64,000 nt of DNA from Hwanghaeella grinnelliae (GCF_004005845.1 NZ_SADE01000004.1:496001-560000); one strand, 5' to 3'; positions 42,963 to 51,706 are shown, numbered from the stretch's first letter. A program made the numbers and translations. Notes: generated from the sequence alone by a model not told the origin.

Positions 42963-43811
42963 TCAGGTTTCGATCGGAAGTTCTTCCCGTAATCCCCATT
43001 CAGACCAGGACCCGTCATAGACCGCCGCGTCCTCACGGCCCAACACATAGAGGGCAAGCGCCAGATTGCAGGCGGAAACGCCGGAACCGCAGGAGGTTAT
43101 GATCGGGTTTTCCAGGTCGATGCCGGCGCCGGTGAAGATGGCTTTCAGTGCATCGGGGGATTTCAGCGTCCCGTTATCGGCCAGGATATTCTGGAAGGGG
43201 ATGTTGAAGCTGCCCGGGATATGGCCGGACCGAAGCCCGGGACGCGGTTCCGGGTCCTTCGCCAGAAAACGGCCGGCGGAGCGGGCGTCGATAATATCGG
43301 CTGTCTCCAGCGCATCCAGGACGTGCTGCGCGCTACGGACCAAATGTGGGTGGAAGCTCGCCTTGAATGTCGCCGGTTTCGGCTGGGTGGGAGAGGTCGT
43401 TTCCACATGCCGGCTTTCGTGTTCCCATTTCGGCAAACCGCCGTCGAGGACCGCGACATTTTCATGCCCGAAGGTGCGGAACATCCACCAGCAACGGGAA
43501 GCGGAGAAGATGCCGTTGACGTCATAGGCGACGACGAAGCTGTCGTTCGAGACGCCAAGCGCGCCCACTTCCCGTTCGAATCGGTCGGGGGAGCAGAGCA
43601 TATGCGGCTGATCGGCGTCGGGATCCTTGATCTTGCCGTCGAAGTCGAAGAAACGCGCGCCCGGAATGCGCAGACCCTCAAACTCGGTGGCCGCGTCGCG
43701 TTTGACCGTGGGCAGGTGATAGCTGCTGTCCAGGATAACGACTTTCGGGTCGTCCAGATGATCGGCAAGCCATTCGGTGGATACGGTGGGCGTCGGATAG
43801 GCGTCGGTCAT
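42963..43811 (-). CDS. sseA: 3-mercaptopyruvate sulfurtransferase
   Basis: A 282-residue two-domain rhodanese. The active-site loop TSCGSGVSACNLALAL (about 240-255) has CGSGVSAC, the mercaptopyruvate sulfurtransferase form rather than the CRxGxR thiosulfate type. The N-terminal inactive domain has VVAYDVNGIFSASRCWWMF. It transfers sulfur from 3-mercaptopyruvate to thiols or cyanide in cysteine breakdown. It lies between alaX and the double-GNAT gene in a run that includes cysK. Confidence 0.92.
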   Translation of the reverse strand: MTDAYPTPTVSTEWLADHLDDPKVVILDSSYHLPTVKRDAATEFEGLRIPGARFFDFDGKIKDPDADQPHMLCSPDRFEREVGALGVSNDSFVVAYDVNGIFSASRCWWMFRTFGHENVAVLDGGLPKWEHESRHVETTSPTQPKPATFKASFHPHLVRSAQHVLDALETADIIDARSAGRFLAKDPEPRPGLRSGHIPGSFNIPFQNILADNGTLKSPDALKAIFTGAGIDLENPIITSCGSGVSACNLALALYVLGREDAAVYDGSWSEWGLREELPIET

Positions 43812-43861
43812 GTCTCGGCTCCGCTGCCGGCGAGAACCCGCCGGACCGTTGAGAAAAGGGA

Positions 43862-44575
43862 TCAGTCAGTATCGAATACGATGTTAACGCGGCGATTCCG
43901 CTTGCCCTTGTTCTCGATCTTGGACACGCGCACGGGACCGATTTCGCCGGTATTTTTTACATGGGTTCCGCCGCAGGGCTGCAGGTCGACTCCTTCGCCG
44001 ATCTTCAACAGGCGAACCTTGCCGGACCCGCGCGGCGGTTGAACGGACATGGTGCGGACCAGATCGGGGCTCGCGTTCAGTTCCTCGTCAGTGATCCATT
44101 GCGCGGTGACCGGGTGATTTTCCCGGATCAGCGCATTCAGTTTCTCGGTGATTTCTTCCTTGTCCAGCGTGTGCTCGCCGACATCGAAGTCCAGGCGGCT
44201 TTTGTCGATGCCGACCTGGCCGCCGGTGACGCCGCAGGGAACAATGGAACAAACCAGATGCATGCAGGTATGCATCCGCATCAGCTGGTGGCGGAAATCC
44301 CAGTCGATCGTACCGTGAACCTTGCTGCCGGGCGCAAGCGTCGGCTGGTCTTCCCCCGGCACATGGACGATGTCGCCATCCGCCTTGATGGTCGTACCGA
44401 TCTCCACAATGGTGCCGTCCTCGGCCGTCAAGGTACCCTTGTCGCCCGGCTGCCCGCCGCTGGTGTAGTAGAAGAGTGTTTGGTCGAGGACGATGCCGCC
44501 GCGCTCGTTCACCGCCGTCACGGTGGCGTCGAATTCGGTTTGATAGGCATCGTCGCGGAACAACAGCGCCGTCAT
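43862..44575 (-). CDS. Alanyl-tRNA editing protein (AlaX type)
   Basis: A 237-residue stand-alone editing domain related to the AlaRS C-terminal region. The zinc/catalytic motifs are visible: HxxxH in RMHTCMHLVC (about 93-102) and the CGGTH motif in LQPCGGTHVKNTGEIG (about 190-205). It removes Ser or Gly wrongly attached to tRNA-Ala. I chose the ATG at 44575 (MTALLFRDD), which matches the usual AlaX start. It sits between cysK and sseA; the reason for this linkage is unclear. Confidence 0.9.
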   Translation of the reverse strand: MTALLFRDDAYQTEFDATVTAVNERGGIVLDQTLFYYTSGGQPGDKGTLTAEDGTIVEIGTTIKADGDIVHVPGEDQPTLAPGSKVHGTIDWDFRHQLMRMHTCMHLVCSIVPCGVTGGQVGIDKSRLDFDVGEHTLDKEEITEKLNALIRENHPVTAQWITDEELNASPDLVRTMSVQPPRGSGKVRLLKIGEGVDLQPCGGTHVKNTGEIGPVRVSKIENKGKRNRRVNIVFDTD

Positions 44576-44694
44576 CGGACCTCTCCCTTTTTCCCGGTTT
44601 TCTTTCCCTATTCTGTGGCGGAAGCGGCGGCTCAAAGCAAGGGGGCGCAAGGCTGAAAGCCTTGCCGTTCGGCCTCAGGTGCTTGGACGGAATG

Positions 44695-45693
44695 TCACAG
44701 CCAATCGGGAACAGGTAGGTCCTTCGACTTCAGAAATTCGGGGTTGAACATCTTGGATTGATACCGTTGGCCGCCGTCGCACAAGACGGTGACGATGGTG
44801 TGCCCAGGGCCCATCTTCTTGGCCAATTTGATCGCGCCCATGACATTCAAGGCCGCGGACCCGCCCATCAGTAAGCCTTCATGTTTCAGCAGGTCGAAGC
44901 AAACCGGCAGCCATTCCGTGTCGGGTACCTGGAACGGTTCGTCCACCGCAAGGCCTTCCAAATTGCCGGTGATGCGGCCCTGGCCGATCCCTTCGGTGAT
45001 GCTGGTGCCGTCGCTGGAAAGCTCGCCCTTGGTGAAATAGTTGAACATCGCGGCCCCCATCGGGTCGGCCAGGCCGATAACGATGTCCTTCTTCTTCGAC
45101 CGCAGATATTCGGCGGTTCCGGCCAAGGTGCCGCCGGTGCCGACCGCGCAGATGAAGCCGTCTACCGTGCCGTTTGTTTGCTCCCAAATCTCAGGCCCGG
45201 TGGATCGGATATGGGCGTTCCGGTTCGACAGATTGTCCCACTGGTTGGCATAGAGAACGCCGTGCTTTTCGGTCTTCGCCAGTTCTTCCGCGGTGCGTTT
45301 GGCGACATGGACGTAGTTGTCCGGGTTCTTGTAGGGCAGCGCCGGGTTTTCGCGAAGCTGTGCGCCGCACAGGCGCAGCATGTCCTTCTTTTCCTGGCTT
45401 TGCGTTTCCGGAATGATGATCAGCGTTCGGTAGCCGCGCGCATCGGCGACAAGCGCAAGGCCGATGCCGGTATTGCCCGCGGTGCCCTCGACGATCAGCC
45501 CGCCGGGTTCCAAGTCGCCGCGTTCTTCGGCATCCAGGATGATGTGTTTCGCGGCGCGGTCCTTGACCGACCCGCCCGGATTGAGGAATTCGGCCTTGCC
45601 CAGGATGGTGCATCCCGTTTCCTCGGAAGCCTTTTTCAGTTTGATCAGCGGCGTGTTGCCCACCGCATCGACGAAACCGTCACGTATCTGCAT
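44695..45693 (-). CDS. cysK: Cysteine synthase A
   Basis: A 332-residue PLP enzyme of the beta-replacing family. The lysine motif is NPGGSVKDRAAKHI (about 38-51), the substrate loop EGTAGNTGIGLALVA (about 70-84), and the phosphate-binding AVGTGGTLAGTAEYL lies near 185-200. It makes cysteine from O-acetylserine and sulfide. Some features (TAGNTG in place of the commoner TSGNTG) are shared with other cysteine-synthase-like enzymes, so a related beta-synthase activity is possible. Its neighbours are sulfur-related (sseA, and metC further on). Confidence 0.88.
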   Translation of the reverse strand: MQIRDGFVDAVGNTPLIKLKKASEETGCTILGKAEFLNPGGSVKDRAAKHIILDAEERGDLEPGGLIVEGTAGNTGIGLALVADARGYRTLIIIPETQSQEKKDMLRLCGAQLRENPALPYKNPDNYVHVAKRTAEELAKTEKHGVLYANQWDNLSNRNAHIRSTGPEIWEQTNGTVDGFICAVGTGGTLAGTAEYLRSKKKDIVIGLADPMGAAMFNYFTKGELSSDGTSITEGIGQGRITGNLEGLAVDEPFQVPDTEWLPVCFDLLKHEGLLMGGSAALNVMGAIKLAKKMGPGHTIVTVLCDGGQRYQSKMFNPEFLKSKDLPVPDWL

Positions 45694-45794
45694 GCGTCTT
45701 GCTCTTCCGTCTCTTCTTGTTGCGCGTCGGGCGGTATTGGCGGCCGCGGCGCGGAATGCGTCAAATCACACTGTCGCGTGAGTTGTTTGAGTTA

Positions 45795-46406
45795 TTATGG
45801 TGCGCCCCATTCCCGGAGCAACCTTTCCCGGTGACGCCACAGCCATAGCAATGGCAGCGCGCCGAAGGCCGATTGGATCTTCCCGGCATTGAAAAGGGCG
45901 ATAGCCTCGTCGAAAGGGAACACCGAAACGCGGATGTTCTCGCCTTCGCGTGCGATGCCGTGGATGCCGCCGACACCGTCGGTCGAGGTTTTGCCGATGA
46001 ACAGGTTCGTTCGTTCCGAGAAGGCACCCTGGGATGAATAAAGCGGCCCGCCATAGTCGAGTTCCGTGACCGTACAGCCTGTCTCTTCGCCCACTTCACG
46101 TTTCGCGGCCTCATTCTTTTCCTCGCCGGGCTCGATGAATCCCGCAGGGGCTTCCAGCATCCAGGGATGTTCCTCACCGGCCGCATAGGCGGCGGCACGG
46201 AACTGTTCCACCAGCACGACCTCGTCCCGGAGCGGATCGTATGGAAGGCAGCAGATGCTTTGGTTTCCGATCAGCACTTCGCGTTCGATTTCCGGGCTCA
46301 TGCCGCCACGGAACAGTTCGAATCGCAACGTGAAGACATCCATCTTGAAGAAGCCGTCATAGGCGCGGTCACGTGCCGCGATGTCCACCGTGTTGGGCAT
46401 CGTCAT
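45795..46406 (-). CDS. Nudix hydrolase (ADP-ribose pyrophosphatase type), copy 2
   Basis: A 203-residue Nudix protein. The box is G-x5-E-x7-REVGEETG (GFIEPGEEKNEAAKREVGEE, about 117-136), and the N-terminal RFELFRGGMSPEIEREVL pattern marks the ADP-ribose pyrophosphatase (NudF) group. The ATG at 46406 overlaps the TGA of the preceding Nudix gene (ATGA), so the two paralogues are translated together. It probably hydrolyses ADP-ribose or a related nucleoside diphosphate sugar. Confidence 0.88.
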   Translation of the reverse strand: MTMPNTVDIAARDRAYDGFFKMDVFTLRFELFRGGMSPEIEREVLIGNQSICCLPYDPLRDEVVLVEQFRAAAYAAGEEHPWMLEAPAGFIEPGEEKNEAAKREVGEETGCTVTELDYGGPLYSSQGAFSERTNLFIGKTSTDGVGGIHGIAREGENIRVSVFPFDEAIALFNAGKIQSAFGALPLLWLWRHRERLLREWGAP

Positions 46407-47023
46407 GTCCACTTCGCGCGCAGGGCGTCGCGGTGTTGCGCCAGCCACAGCAACAGGATTGCCCCGGCCGCGGTTTGTCCCTGACCCGCGTCGACGAGGC
46501 GGATGGCCTCTTCGAATGGTTGGGTGAAGACGCGGATGTCCTCGGCCTCGTGGTCCAACCCGTGGATACCGCCAATGCCTTGGGTCACCGTGCGCCCGAT
46601 ATACATGGCGACCCGTTCGGACGTGGCACCGGGGGACGGGTAGAGGTCCATCACGAATTCAAGGTCGGTGACGGTGCAGCCCGCTTCCTCCTGCACTTCG
46701 CGGCGGACGACGGCATCCGGTGTCTCGCCCGTCTCCACGATACCGGCCGGCGCTTCGATCAGCCAGGGGCGGGGATCGTCCGCGGCCAAGGCACCGGGCC
46801 GGAACTGCTCTATCAAGACGACCTCGTCCCTGGCGGGATCGTAGGGAAGGCAGCAGGCCGATTGTCCGCGTTCGAACACCTCGCGCTGAAGAATCGGGCT
46901 CATCCCGCCTTGGAACAGCGGGTGGCGCAGAAAGTAGATGTCGAGCTGGAAATATCGGCGGAAGGGCGTTTCTTTCGCGACGAGTTCCACATCGCGGCGG
47001 TTGAACGGGGCAGGATCGGGCAT
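46403..47023 (-). CDS. Nudix hydrolase (ADP-ribose pyrophosphatase type), copy 1
   Basis: A 206-residue Nudix protein, homologous along its length to the gene that follows it (RHPLFQGGMSPILQREVFERG against the similar stretch next door). The Nudix box GIVETGETPDAVVRREVQEE (about 117-136) is intact. Head-to-tail arrangement with an ATGA overlap points to an ancient tandem duplication. It is the first gene of the leftward sulfur/cysteine-associated run. The two copies may differ in specificity. Confidence 0.88.
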   Translation of the reverse strand: MPDPAPFNRRDVELVAKETPFRRYFQLDIYFLRHPLFQGGMSPILQREVFERGQSACCLPYDPARDEVVLIEQFRPGALAADDPRPWLIEAPAGIVETGETPDAVVRREVQEEAGCTVTDLEFVMDLYPSPGATSERVAMYIGRTVTQGIGGIHGLDHEAEDIRVFTQPFEEAIRLVDAGQGQTAAGAILLLWLAQHRDALRAKWT

Positions 47024-47213
47024 GACGAGGATTTCCGGAAGCCGTCAAAGTCATTGTGTATGGACCCGCATGCCAGCCTGTGATTCATAATCGGACAGTC
47101 GGCCATTCGGGGAATAAATTGTCGGGCAGACATAGCAGCCCGGCATTGGGCTGGCCACCGCGGGGCGGCGCACGGCGGAAGAGGGTGTTGGGGACAGTGG
47201 GTCACAAACGGGC

Positions 47214-48323
47214 ATGAGAATAGAGCGGATCGAAATCTCCCGGCACTCGCTCACGCTGGAGCCGCCCTTCGCCGCCGCTTGGGACAGCCGCCCGCGCCGC
47301 GACTTCATCGTGGATATCGTTCAAGTCTATGCAGATGACGGATCCGTCGGGATCGGGTCCGGCGACAGCATGGCGGGGATCGACGACTATCTCGACCATT
47401 TCATCGGCGGGGATCCGCGGGATATGGACCGGCATTTCAAGGTCCTCGACAATATCGCCTTCCATGTCGGCCGACCCTGGCCCTTGGATGTCGCCCTGTG
47501 GGATCTGCGCGGAAAGGCGGAAGGCCAGCCGGTCTACAAGCTTCTCGGCGGGACGCAGGGAAGGCTTCGGACATATGCCTCTCTCGGTGTCCTGCGGTCG
47601 GAGCCGGATATGGCGGCGCAAGCGCGCCGGTTGGCCGCGGCTGGCTTCCCGGCACTGAAGATCCGCTTCCAACGGCCGGATGTGGCCGAGGATCTGGCTG
47701 TCCTTGCCGCGGTTCGGGCCGCCGTCGGCCCCGATATTGAATTGATGGTCGACTGCAACCAGGGTTGGCGCATGCCCTGGGACACCCAACCGCCTTGGAC
47801 CTATGACAAGGCGTTGACGGTCGCCAGGGCGTTGGAAGGCCTAGGCGTCTATTGGATGGAGGAACCGCTCCATCGCGGCGACTATGCCGGCATGGCGTCG
47901 CTGCGGGCCGCGACGGGACTGATGATCGCGGGTGGGGAGATGACCCGCGAATTGCACGAACTGCGCACCCTTGTGGAACGCCGGTGCCTGGATGTCCTGC
48001 AACCCGACTGTGCGTTGACCGGCGGGATAACGGGCCTTCACCGTGTCGGGCTATTCGCCAAGCACAATGGGGTCGTCTTCACGCCGCATACCTGGGGCAA
48101 CGGGATCGGCCTGATGGCGAACCTGCACCTGGCCGCCGGTCTTGGCGGCGCGCCTTACCTGGAATTTCCGTATGACCCCCCGGACTGGACGCCGGACCGG
48201 CGAGACTTTCCCCTGGCCCTGCCGCTTTTCCCCGATGCCCAAGGATACATCACCGTGCCGGACGCACCGGGGTTGGGCATCGATTTGAACGAAGAAATGC
48301 TGGAGAGAACCCGGATCGGGTAA
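47214..48323 (+). CDS. Mandelate racemase / muconate-lactonizing enzyme family protein
   Basis: A 369-residue enolase-superfamily enzyme. The catalytic frame is visible: KIR in ALKIRFQRPD (about 150-159), metal ligands in MVDCNQGW (Asp, about 180), MEEPLHRGD (Glu) and GGEMTREL (Glu), then LDVLQPD and the C-terminal TPHTWGNG His (about 287). This fits the mandelate racemase subgroup, mostly sugar-acid dehydratases. It has its own promoter and no clear operon partners. The substrate cannot be read from sequence. Confidence 0.88.
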   Translation: MRIERIEISRHSLTLEPPFAAAWDSRPRRDFIVDIVQVYADDGSVGIGSGDSMAGIDDYLDHFIGGDPRDMDRHFKVLDNIAFHVGRPWPLDVALWDLRGKAEGQPVYKLLGGTQGRLRTYASLGVLRSEPDMAAQARRLAAAGFPALKIRFQRPDVAEDLAVLAAVRAAVGPDIELMVDCNQGWRMPWDTQPPWTYDKALTVARALEGLGVYWMEEPLHRGDYAGMASLRAATGLMIAGGEMTRELHELRTLVERRCLDVLQPDCALTGGITGLHRVGLFAKHNGVVFTPHTWGNGIGLMANLHLAAGLGGAPYLEFPYDPPDWTPDRRDFPLALPLFPDAQGYITVPDAPGLGIDLNEEMLERTRIG

Positions 48324-48386
48324 CGATAACCTTGCCGTCCCCGGACGCATATCGAAGAATTAGGTAAAACAAAGTCAGGGGGTTCT

Positions 48387-48965
48387 ATGTCGGGAAATGG
48401 TTCGGTCACGATCAGGCATGCGACATCGGCGGACAAGGATGCGGTGGGGGACTTGGCGCACCGGCTGTTGTCCGATGTCGACGCCCCCAGATTCGACCCG
48501 CAAGGCTATGCCTCCGTCGCCGCGGACTTGTTGGATTCCGATTCCGGTTTCATCGCCTATCTGGCCGTGACCGGCGGTCGCGATGACGGAGAGTTCACGG
48601 AAAAGGTCGTGGGGCTGATCACCCTGGCGGAAACCTGCGCGCTGTTCTCCGGCGGGCATTTCGGCGAGTTGCAGGAATTCTTCATCGATCCGGACTATCG
48701 CAGCGGCGGGCTGGGCCAGCGCATGCTGCGCTTCGCGGTCGAGGAAGGGAAACGGCGAAACTGGCAACGCCTGCAGGTCAATGCACCGGCGCCGGAGAAA
48801 AGCCAGCGATCCTACGATTTCTACAAAAAGGCGGGGTTCGAGGATATCGGCCCCTTGATGCGTTACTTTCTGGACAAGGACGGGCTGGACAAGGACGGGC
48901 TGGACAAGGACGGGCTGGACAAGGACGGGCTGGACAAGGACGGGCTGGACAAAGATGGGGCGTAG
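48387..48965 (+). CDS. GNAT acetyltransferase with C-terminal LDKDG repeats
   Basis: A 192-residue protein. The GNAT core (about 8-155) has the acetyl-CoA motif FIDPDYRSGGLGQRMLRFAVE (in two runs, about 97-117) and SQRSYDFYKKAGFEDIG. The last 32 residues are six copies of LDKDG plus a final Ala, encoded by a 15-bp tandem repeat (48870-48959). The convergent desaturase gene ends inside the same repeat, and the two reading frames overlap by 103 bp. CAGGGGG lies upstream of the ATG. The repeat tail is probably a flexible, acidic appendage that varies in length between strains. Confidence 0.82.
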   Translation: MSGNGSVTIRHATSADKDAVGDLAHRLLSDVDAPRFDPQGYASVAADLLDSDSGFIAYLAVTGGRDDGEFTEKVVGLITLAETCALFSGGHFGELQEFFIDPDYRSGGLGQRMLRFAVEEGKRRNWQRLQVNAPAPEKSQRSYDFYKKAGFEDIGPLMRYFLDKDGLDKDGLDKDGLDKDGLDKDGLDKDGA

Positions 48966-49861
48966 ACGGGCATGTCCTTTGGTGTCAGCAGGAAGCGCCG
49001 CGCGACCTCAGCATATCCCTTGAACACGTAACCGCCATTACGCCGTGCGATGGCTTCCTTGTTCCGTTCGTAGGCGGCGGGGATCTTGTACCACGCCAGT
49101 TTCGGCTGGGCGTGATGGACGACGTGAAGGTTGTTGTTGAGATAAAGTAAGCGCGTGAGCCAACTGCCCTCGACCACCGCAGTGCGTTCCTTCTGCGTGG
49201 CGCCCGGCCGATGCTCGACGAAAGAGCGCATCAGCAAGAGCGACGTCCCCGGGAAGACGAAGAAGGCGAGATACATCCACACTGGCATGCCGCAAACCCC
49301 GACAATCCAGGTCAGCAGGACGGCGACCGCGGCGGCATGGCCACCCCAGATCGCCGCCCTGCTACCCGTACCCCCAACGGCATTGACGAGTTCTGATTTC
49401 AGGAAGCCAAACGGGACAAGCACCGGGCCCAGCAGCAGTCGCCCCAGCAACGTATTGTTCGCCGTCAAAAGGGCCTTCGACACGCCCGACAGTGACGCCC
49501 AGCGTTCGGCGGGAAGGTAGTAGGATTCCGGGTCATCCAGGGGATCCGCCAATGTCTGGCTACGGTGATGGGCCAGATGCTGTTCCTTATAGATTGGATA
49601 GGGGATCCACAAAGAGAGAGGCGGGAAGGCGAGTGCGTCATTAAGCCCTTGATTTCGGGTCGGATGGCCGTGGATCAACTCGTGCTGCAAGTGTCCCTGC
49701 CAGCAGGTCACAAAAGCCGCTGCCGGCAGCAGCGCCCACCAGGGCAGATCGGTGCCGAAATACGTCAAAGCCAGCCAGGCCCCGTAGATCATCGTGATCA
49801 AAGCCCAAGTCGGCCATTCGATCTCAGTCGTTCTTCGGAATACGGCGGGACCATCACGCAC
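48863..49861 (-). CDS. Membrane fatty acid desaturase/hydroxylase-like protein with repeat tail
   Basis: A 332-residue integral membrane di-iron protein with three histidine boxes: LQHELIHGHPTRN (about 57-69), EQHLAHHRSQ (about 92-101) and LHVVHHAQPKLAW (about 243-255). Hydrophobic helices flank them. The start is GTG at 49861 with a strong GAGGAGG before it. The C-terminal ~30 residues are repeated SPSLS units read antisense through the same 15-bp repeat that gives LDKDG in the convergent gene. It introduces a double bond or hydroxyl into a fatty acyl or related substrate. Confidence 0.88.
   Translation of the reverse strand: MRDGPAVFRRTTEIEWPTWALITMIYGAWLALTYFGTDLPWWALLPAAAFVTCWQGHLQHELIHGHPTRNQGLNDALAFPPLSLWIPYPIYKEQHLAHHRSQTLADPLDDPESYYLPAERWASLSGVSKALLTANNTLLGRLLLGPVLVPFGFLKSELVNAVGGTGSRAAIWGGHAAAVAVLLTWIVGVCGMPVWMYLAFFVFPGTSLLLMRSFVEHRPGATQKERTAVVEGSWLTRLLYLNNNLHVVHHAQPKLAWYKIPAAYERNKEAIARRNGGYVFKGYAEVARRFLLTPKDMPVYAPSLSSPSLSSPSLSSPSLSSPSLSSPSLSRK
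48870..48959. repeat. 15-bp tandem repeat, six units, coding on both strands
   Basis: Six tandem copies of CTGGACAAGGACGGG span 48870-48959; the last unit has CTGGACAAAGATGGG. The top strand reads LDKDG in the GNAT gene and the bottom strand reads SPSLS in the desaturase gene. A 15-bp unit keeps both frames open whatever the copy number. Confidence 0.95.
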
Positions 49862-49920
49862 TTTCGAACCTCCTCACGGTTTCATGTTTGACCATGAGGA
49901 ATTGTTCCTAGCTATGTTGC

Positions 49921-49938
49921 ATTGCGCAATATGATCAT
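49921..49938. promoter_or_regulatory. Palindromes in the desaturase/XRE divergent promoter region
   Basis: The perfect palindrome ATTGCGCAAT (49921-49930) abuts a second, ATGATCAT (49931-49938), in the region between the divergent desaturase (start 49861) and XRE (start 49999) genes. They are candidate binding sites for the XRE regulator or promoter elements. Confidence 0.35.
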
Positions 49939-49998
49939 AATAAACTGAAAGCCGCATCTGTTGCGTAAAATCACCAGACTGATGGAAAATAAACTAAT

Positions 49999-50865
49999 AT
50001 GCGGAGTTTTGAGCGGCAGGAGACGGTCAGGGTCTTTCGGGAAAGATTGCATCTGGCGATGGATCGCGCGCATATGTCGAAATCGGGTCTGGCCAGGGCC
50101 GTCGGGATAGATCGGTCGACCTTGTCGCAATTGCTGTCCCCGGAAAACGACCGATTGCCGAGGGCCGATACGGTTGCGGGCATCGCCTCCACGCTGCGGG
50201 TCAGTCTTGATTGGCTGATGGGACTGACGGCGGATGAGCGATCCCACGCCGCGATTCTGCAGGAATCGATCATTTTTTCCCCGGCGACGCGAAGCCCGGT
50301 GGATGAGAACCTGGCACGCTGGCATCAGGAATCCGCAGGACGGAAAGTGCGTTACGTACCTTCATCGCTTCCGGATCTGGCGAAGACCGAACGGACCTTG
50401 ATCCACGAATATCAGGACTTCGCCTCGAAATCGACGGATCAAGCCATCTTGGCGACGCGTGACAAACGGGCCTATTCGCGTTTGCCGGATACGGATATCG
50501 AAGTCTGCATGTCGACCCAGGGGCTGGAAACATTCGCGGCGGGCAAGGGTATCTGGACCGGGTTTGAACTGGATGCGCGGCTGGAACAATTGGCTGAACT
50601 TCAGTCACTGTTGCGGGAACTTTATCCCCGCCTGCGTTTGTTTCTGTTCAATGGGCGGACCCATTATGCCGCGCCCTATACCATCTTCGGCATGCAACGC
50701 GCGGCGATTTACCTGGGCCAGATGTATTTCGCCTTCACCACACGGGAACATGTGCGGACGCTGACCAATCATTTCGACGATCTGATACGCGCAGCTTCTG
50801 TCCAGTCGCACGAGGCGGCGGATTTTGTCGGCGGGCTCTACGAACGCACACAAAATTCTGAATAA
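49999..50865 (+). CDS. XRE-family transcriptional regulator with C-terminal sensory region
   Basis: A 288-residue regulator. The N-terminal HTH (about 12-75; SGLARAVGIDRSTLSQLLSPEN) is followed by a long C-terminal region (about 100-285) that I do not recognise but that resembles the effector part of large XRE regulators (LRLFLFNGRTHYAAPYTIFG; EHVRTLTNHFDDLIRAA). The next gene, a PhnD-like periplasmic-type binding protein, starts 12 bp after its stop, so the two probably form one unit. The divergent desaturase gene may be a target. Confidence 0.75.
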   Translation: MRSFERQETVRVFRERLHLAMDRAHMSKSGLARAVGIDRSTLSQLLSPENDRLPRADTVAGIASTLRVSLDWLMGLTADERSHAAILQESIIFSPATRSPVDENLARWHQESAGRKVRYVPSSLPDLAKTERTLIHEYQDFASKSTDQAILATRDKRAYSRLPDTDIEVCMSTQGLETFAAGKGIWTGFELDARLEQLAELQSLLRELYPRLRLFLFNGRTHYAAPYTIFGMQRAAIYLGQMYFAFTTREHVRTLTNHFDDLIRAASVQSHEAADFVGGLYERTQNSE

Positions 50866-50877
50866 GGGGCCAACATC

Positions 50878-51687
50878 ATGACCGGCCGCGTATCCTTGCC
50901 CATGTACGACTTGCCCGGCCTGCAGCCGGTTTGGGATGCTTGGTGGCGCGGCATGTGCCGGGCGATGACCGATGCTGGTGTCGGCGGGTTGGACGAAGAC
51001 CTGACCCGACTTTCCGATCATGTGTCTCATTGGCGCGACCCGGCCATGCGCCTATCCCAGACCTGCGGATATCCGTTTACCTTGGGGCTCGATCGAGACT
51101 GGCAGCTTGTTGCGACCCCAATCTTCGCCGTCGATTGGTGCATGGGGCCGAAATATCGGAACCTTGTGCTGGTCCGGCAGGATGATGCGGCGGAAAGATT
51201 GGAAGACTTGAAGGGCAGACGTGTTGCCTTCAACAGCGAGGATTCCCATTCCGGCTATAACAGCATCCGCTGGATGATCGCGCCTTGGGCGGAGAAGGGA
51301 CGGTTCTTTGGTGCATCCGTCCAATCGGGAAGTCATCTTGCCAGCATCAAGGCCTTGGCGGCGGGGGAGGTCGATTGCTGCAGCGTCGATTGTGTCACGT
51401 TCGCGCTGATCGCCAAACACGGCATTGTTCCGACAGACGGCTTGCGGGTTGTGGCGGAAGGGCCCTTGGTGCCGGGGCTTCCTTTCATAACCCCCCGTTC
51501 GACGCCCGACGCTGCGGTTGAAGACATGCGGTCGGCCTTGATGGCGGCCGTGGCCGAACCAGGCATGGCGAACATAAACGAGACGCTGCTTTTTGACGGT
51601 TTCGCGGCGGTTCCGGCTTCGGCGTATAAGGCCATCGCGGAAATGGAATCCGTGGCGGTTGACCAAGGTTATCCTGCGCTGATCTGA
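50878..51687 (+). CDS. PhnD-like phosphonate/phosphate-type binding protein without signal peptide
   Basis: A 269-residue protein matching the PhnD/PtxB-type binding-protein fold: LVLVRQDDAAERLEDLKGRRVAFN (in two runs, about 100-123), SHSGYNSIRWM (about 124-134) and SHLASIKALAAGEVDCCSVD (about 155-174). The N-terminus shows no signal peptide or lipobox, and no permease or ATPase gene adjoins it, so it is probably a cytoplasmic ligand sensor rather than a transporter subunit. Its link with the upstream XRE regulator (12-bp gap) suggests it senses a ligand for that regulator. Confidence 0.7.
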   Translation: MTGRVSLPMYDLPGLQPVWDAWWRGMCRAMTDAGVGGLDEDLTRLSDHVSHWRDPAMRLSQTCGYPFTLGLDRDWQLVATPIFAVDWCMGPKYRNLVLVRQDDAAERLEDLKGRRVAFNSEDSHSGYNSIRWMIAPWAEKGRFFGASVQSGSHLASIKALAAGEVDCCSVDCVTFALIAKHGIVPTDGLRVVAEGPLVPGLPFITPRSTPDAAVEDMRSALMAAVAEPGMANINETLLFDGFAAVPASAYKAIAEMESVAVDQGYPALI

Positions 51688-51706
51688 CCCGGGAGAAACG
51701 CGGGGG

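Noticed and set aside
48870-48959. CRISPR-like array
   Set aside because: The units are 15 bp and directly adjacent with no spacers; they lie inside coding sequence as a minisatellite.
50878-51687. A phosphonate ABC transporter operon
   Set aside because: The binding-protein-like gene has no signal peptide and no permease or ATPase gene beside it.
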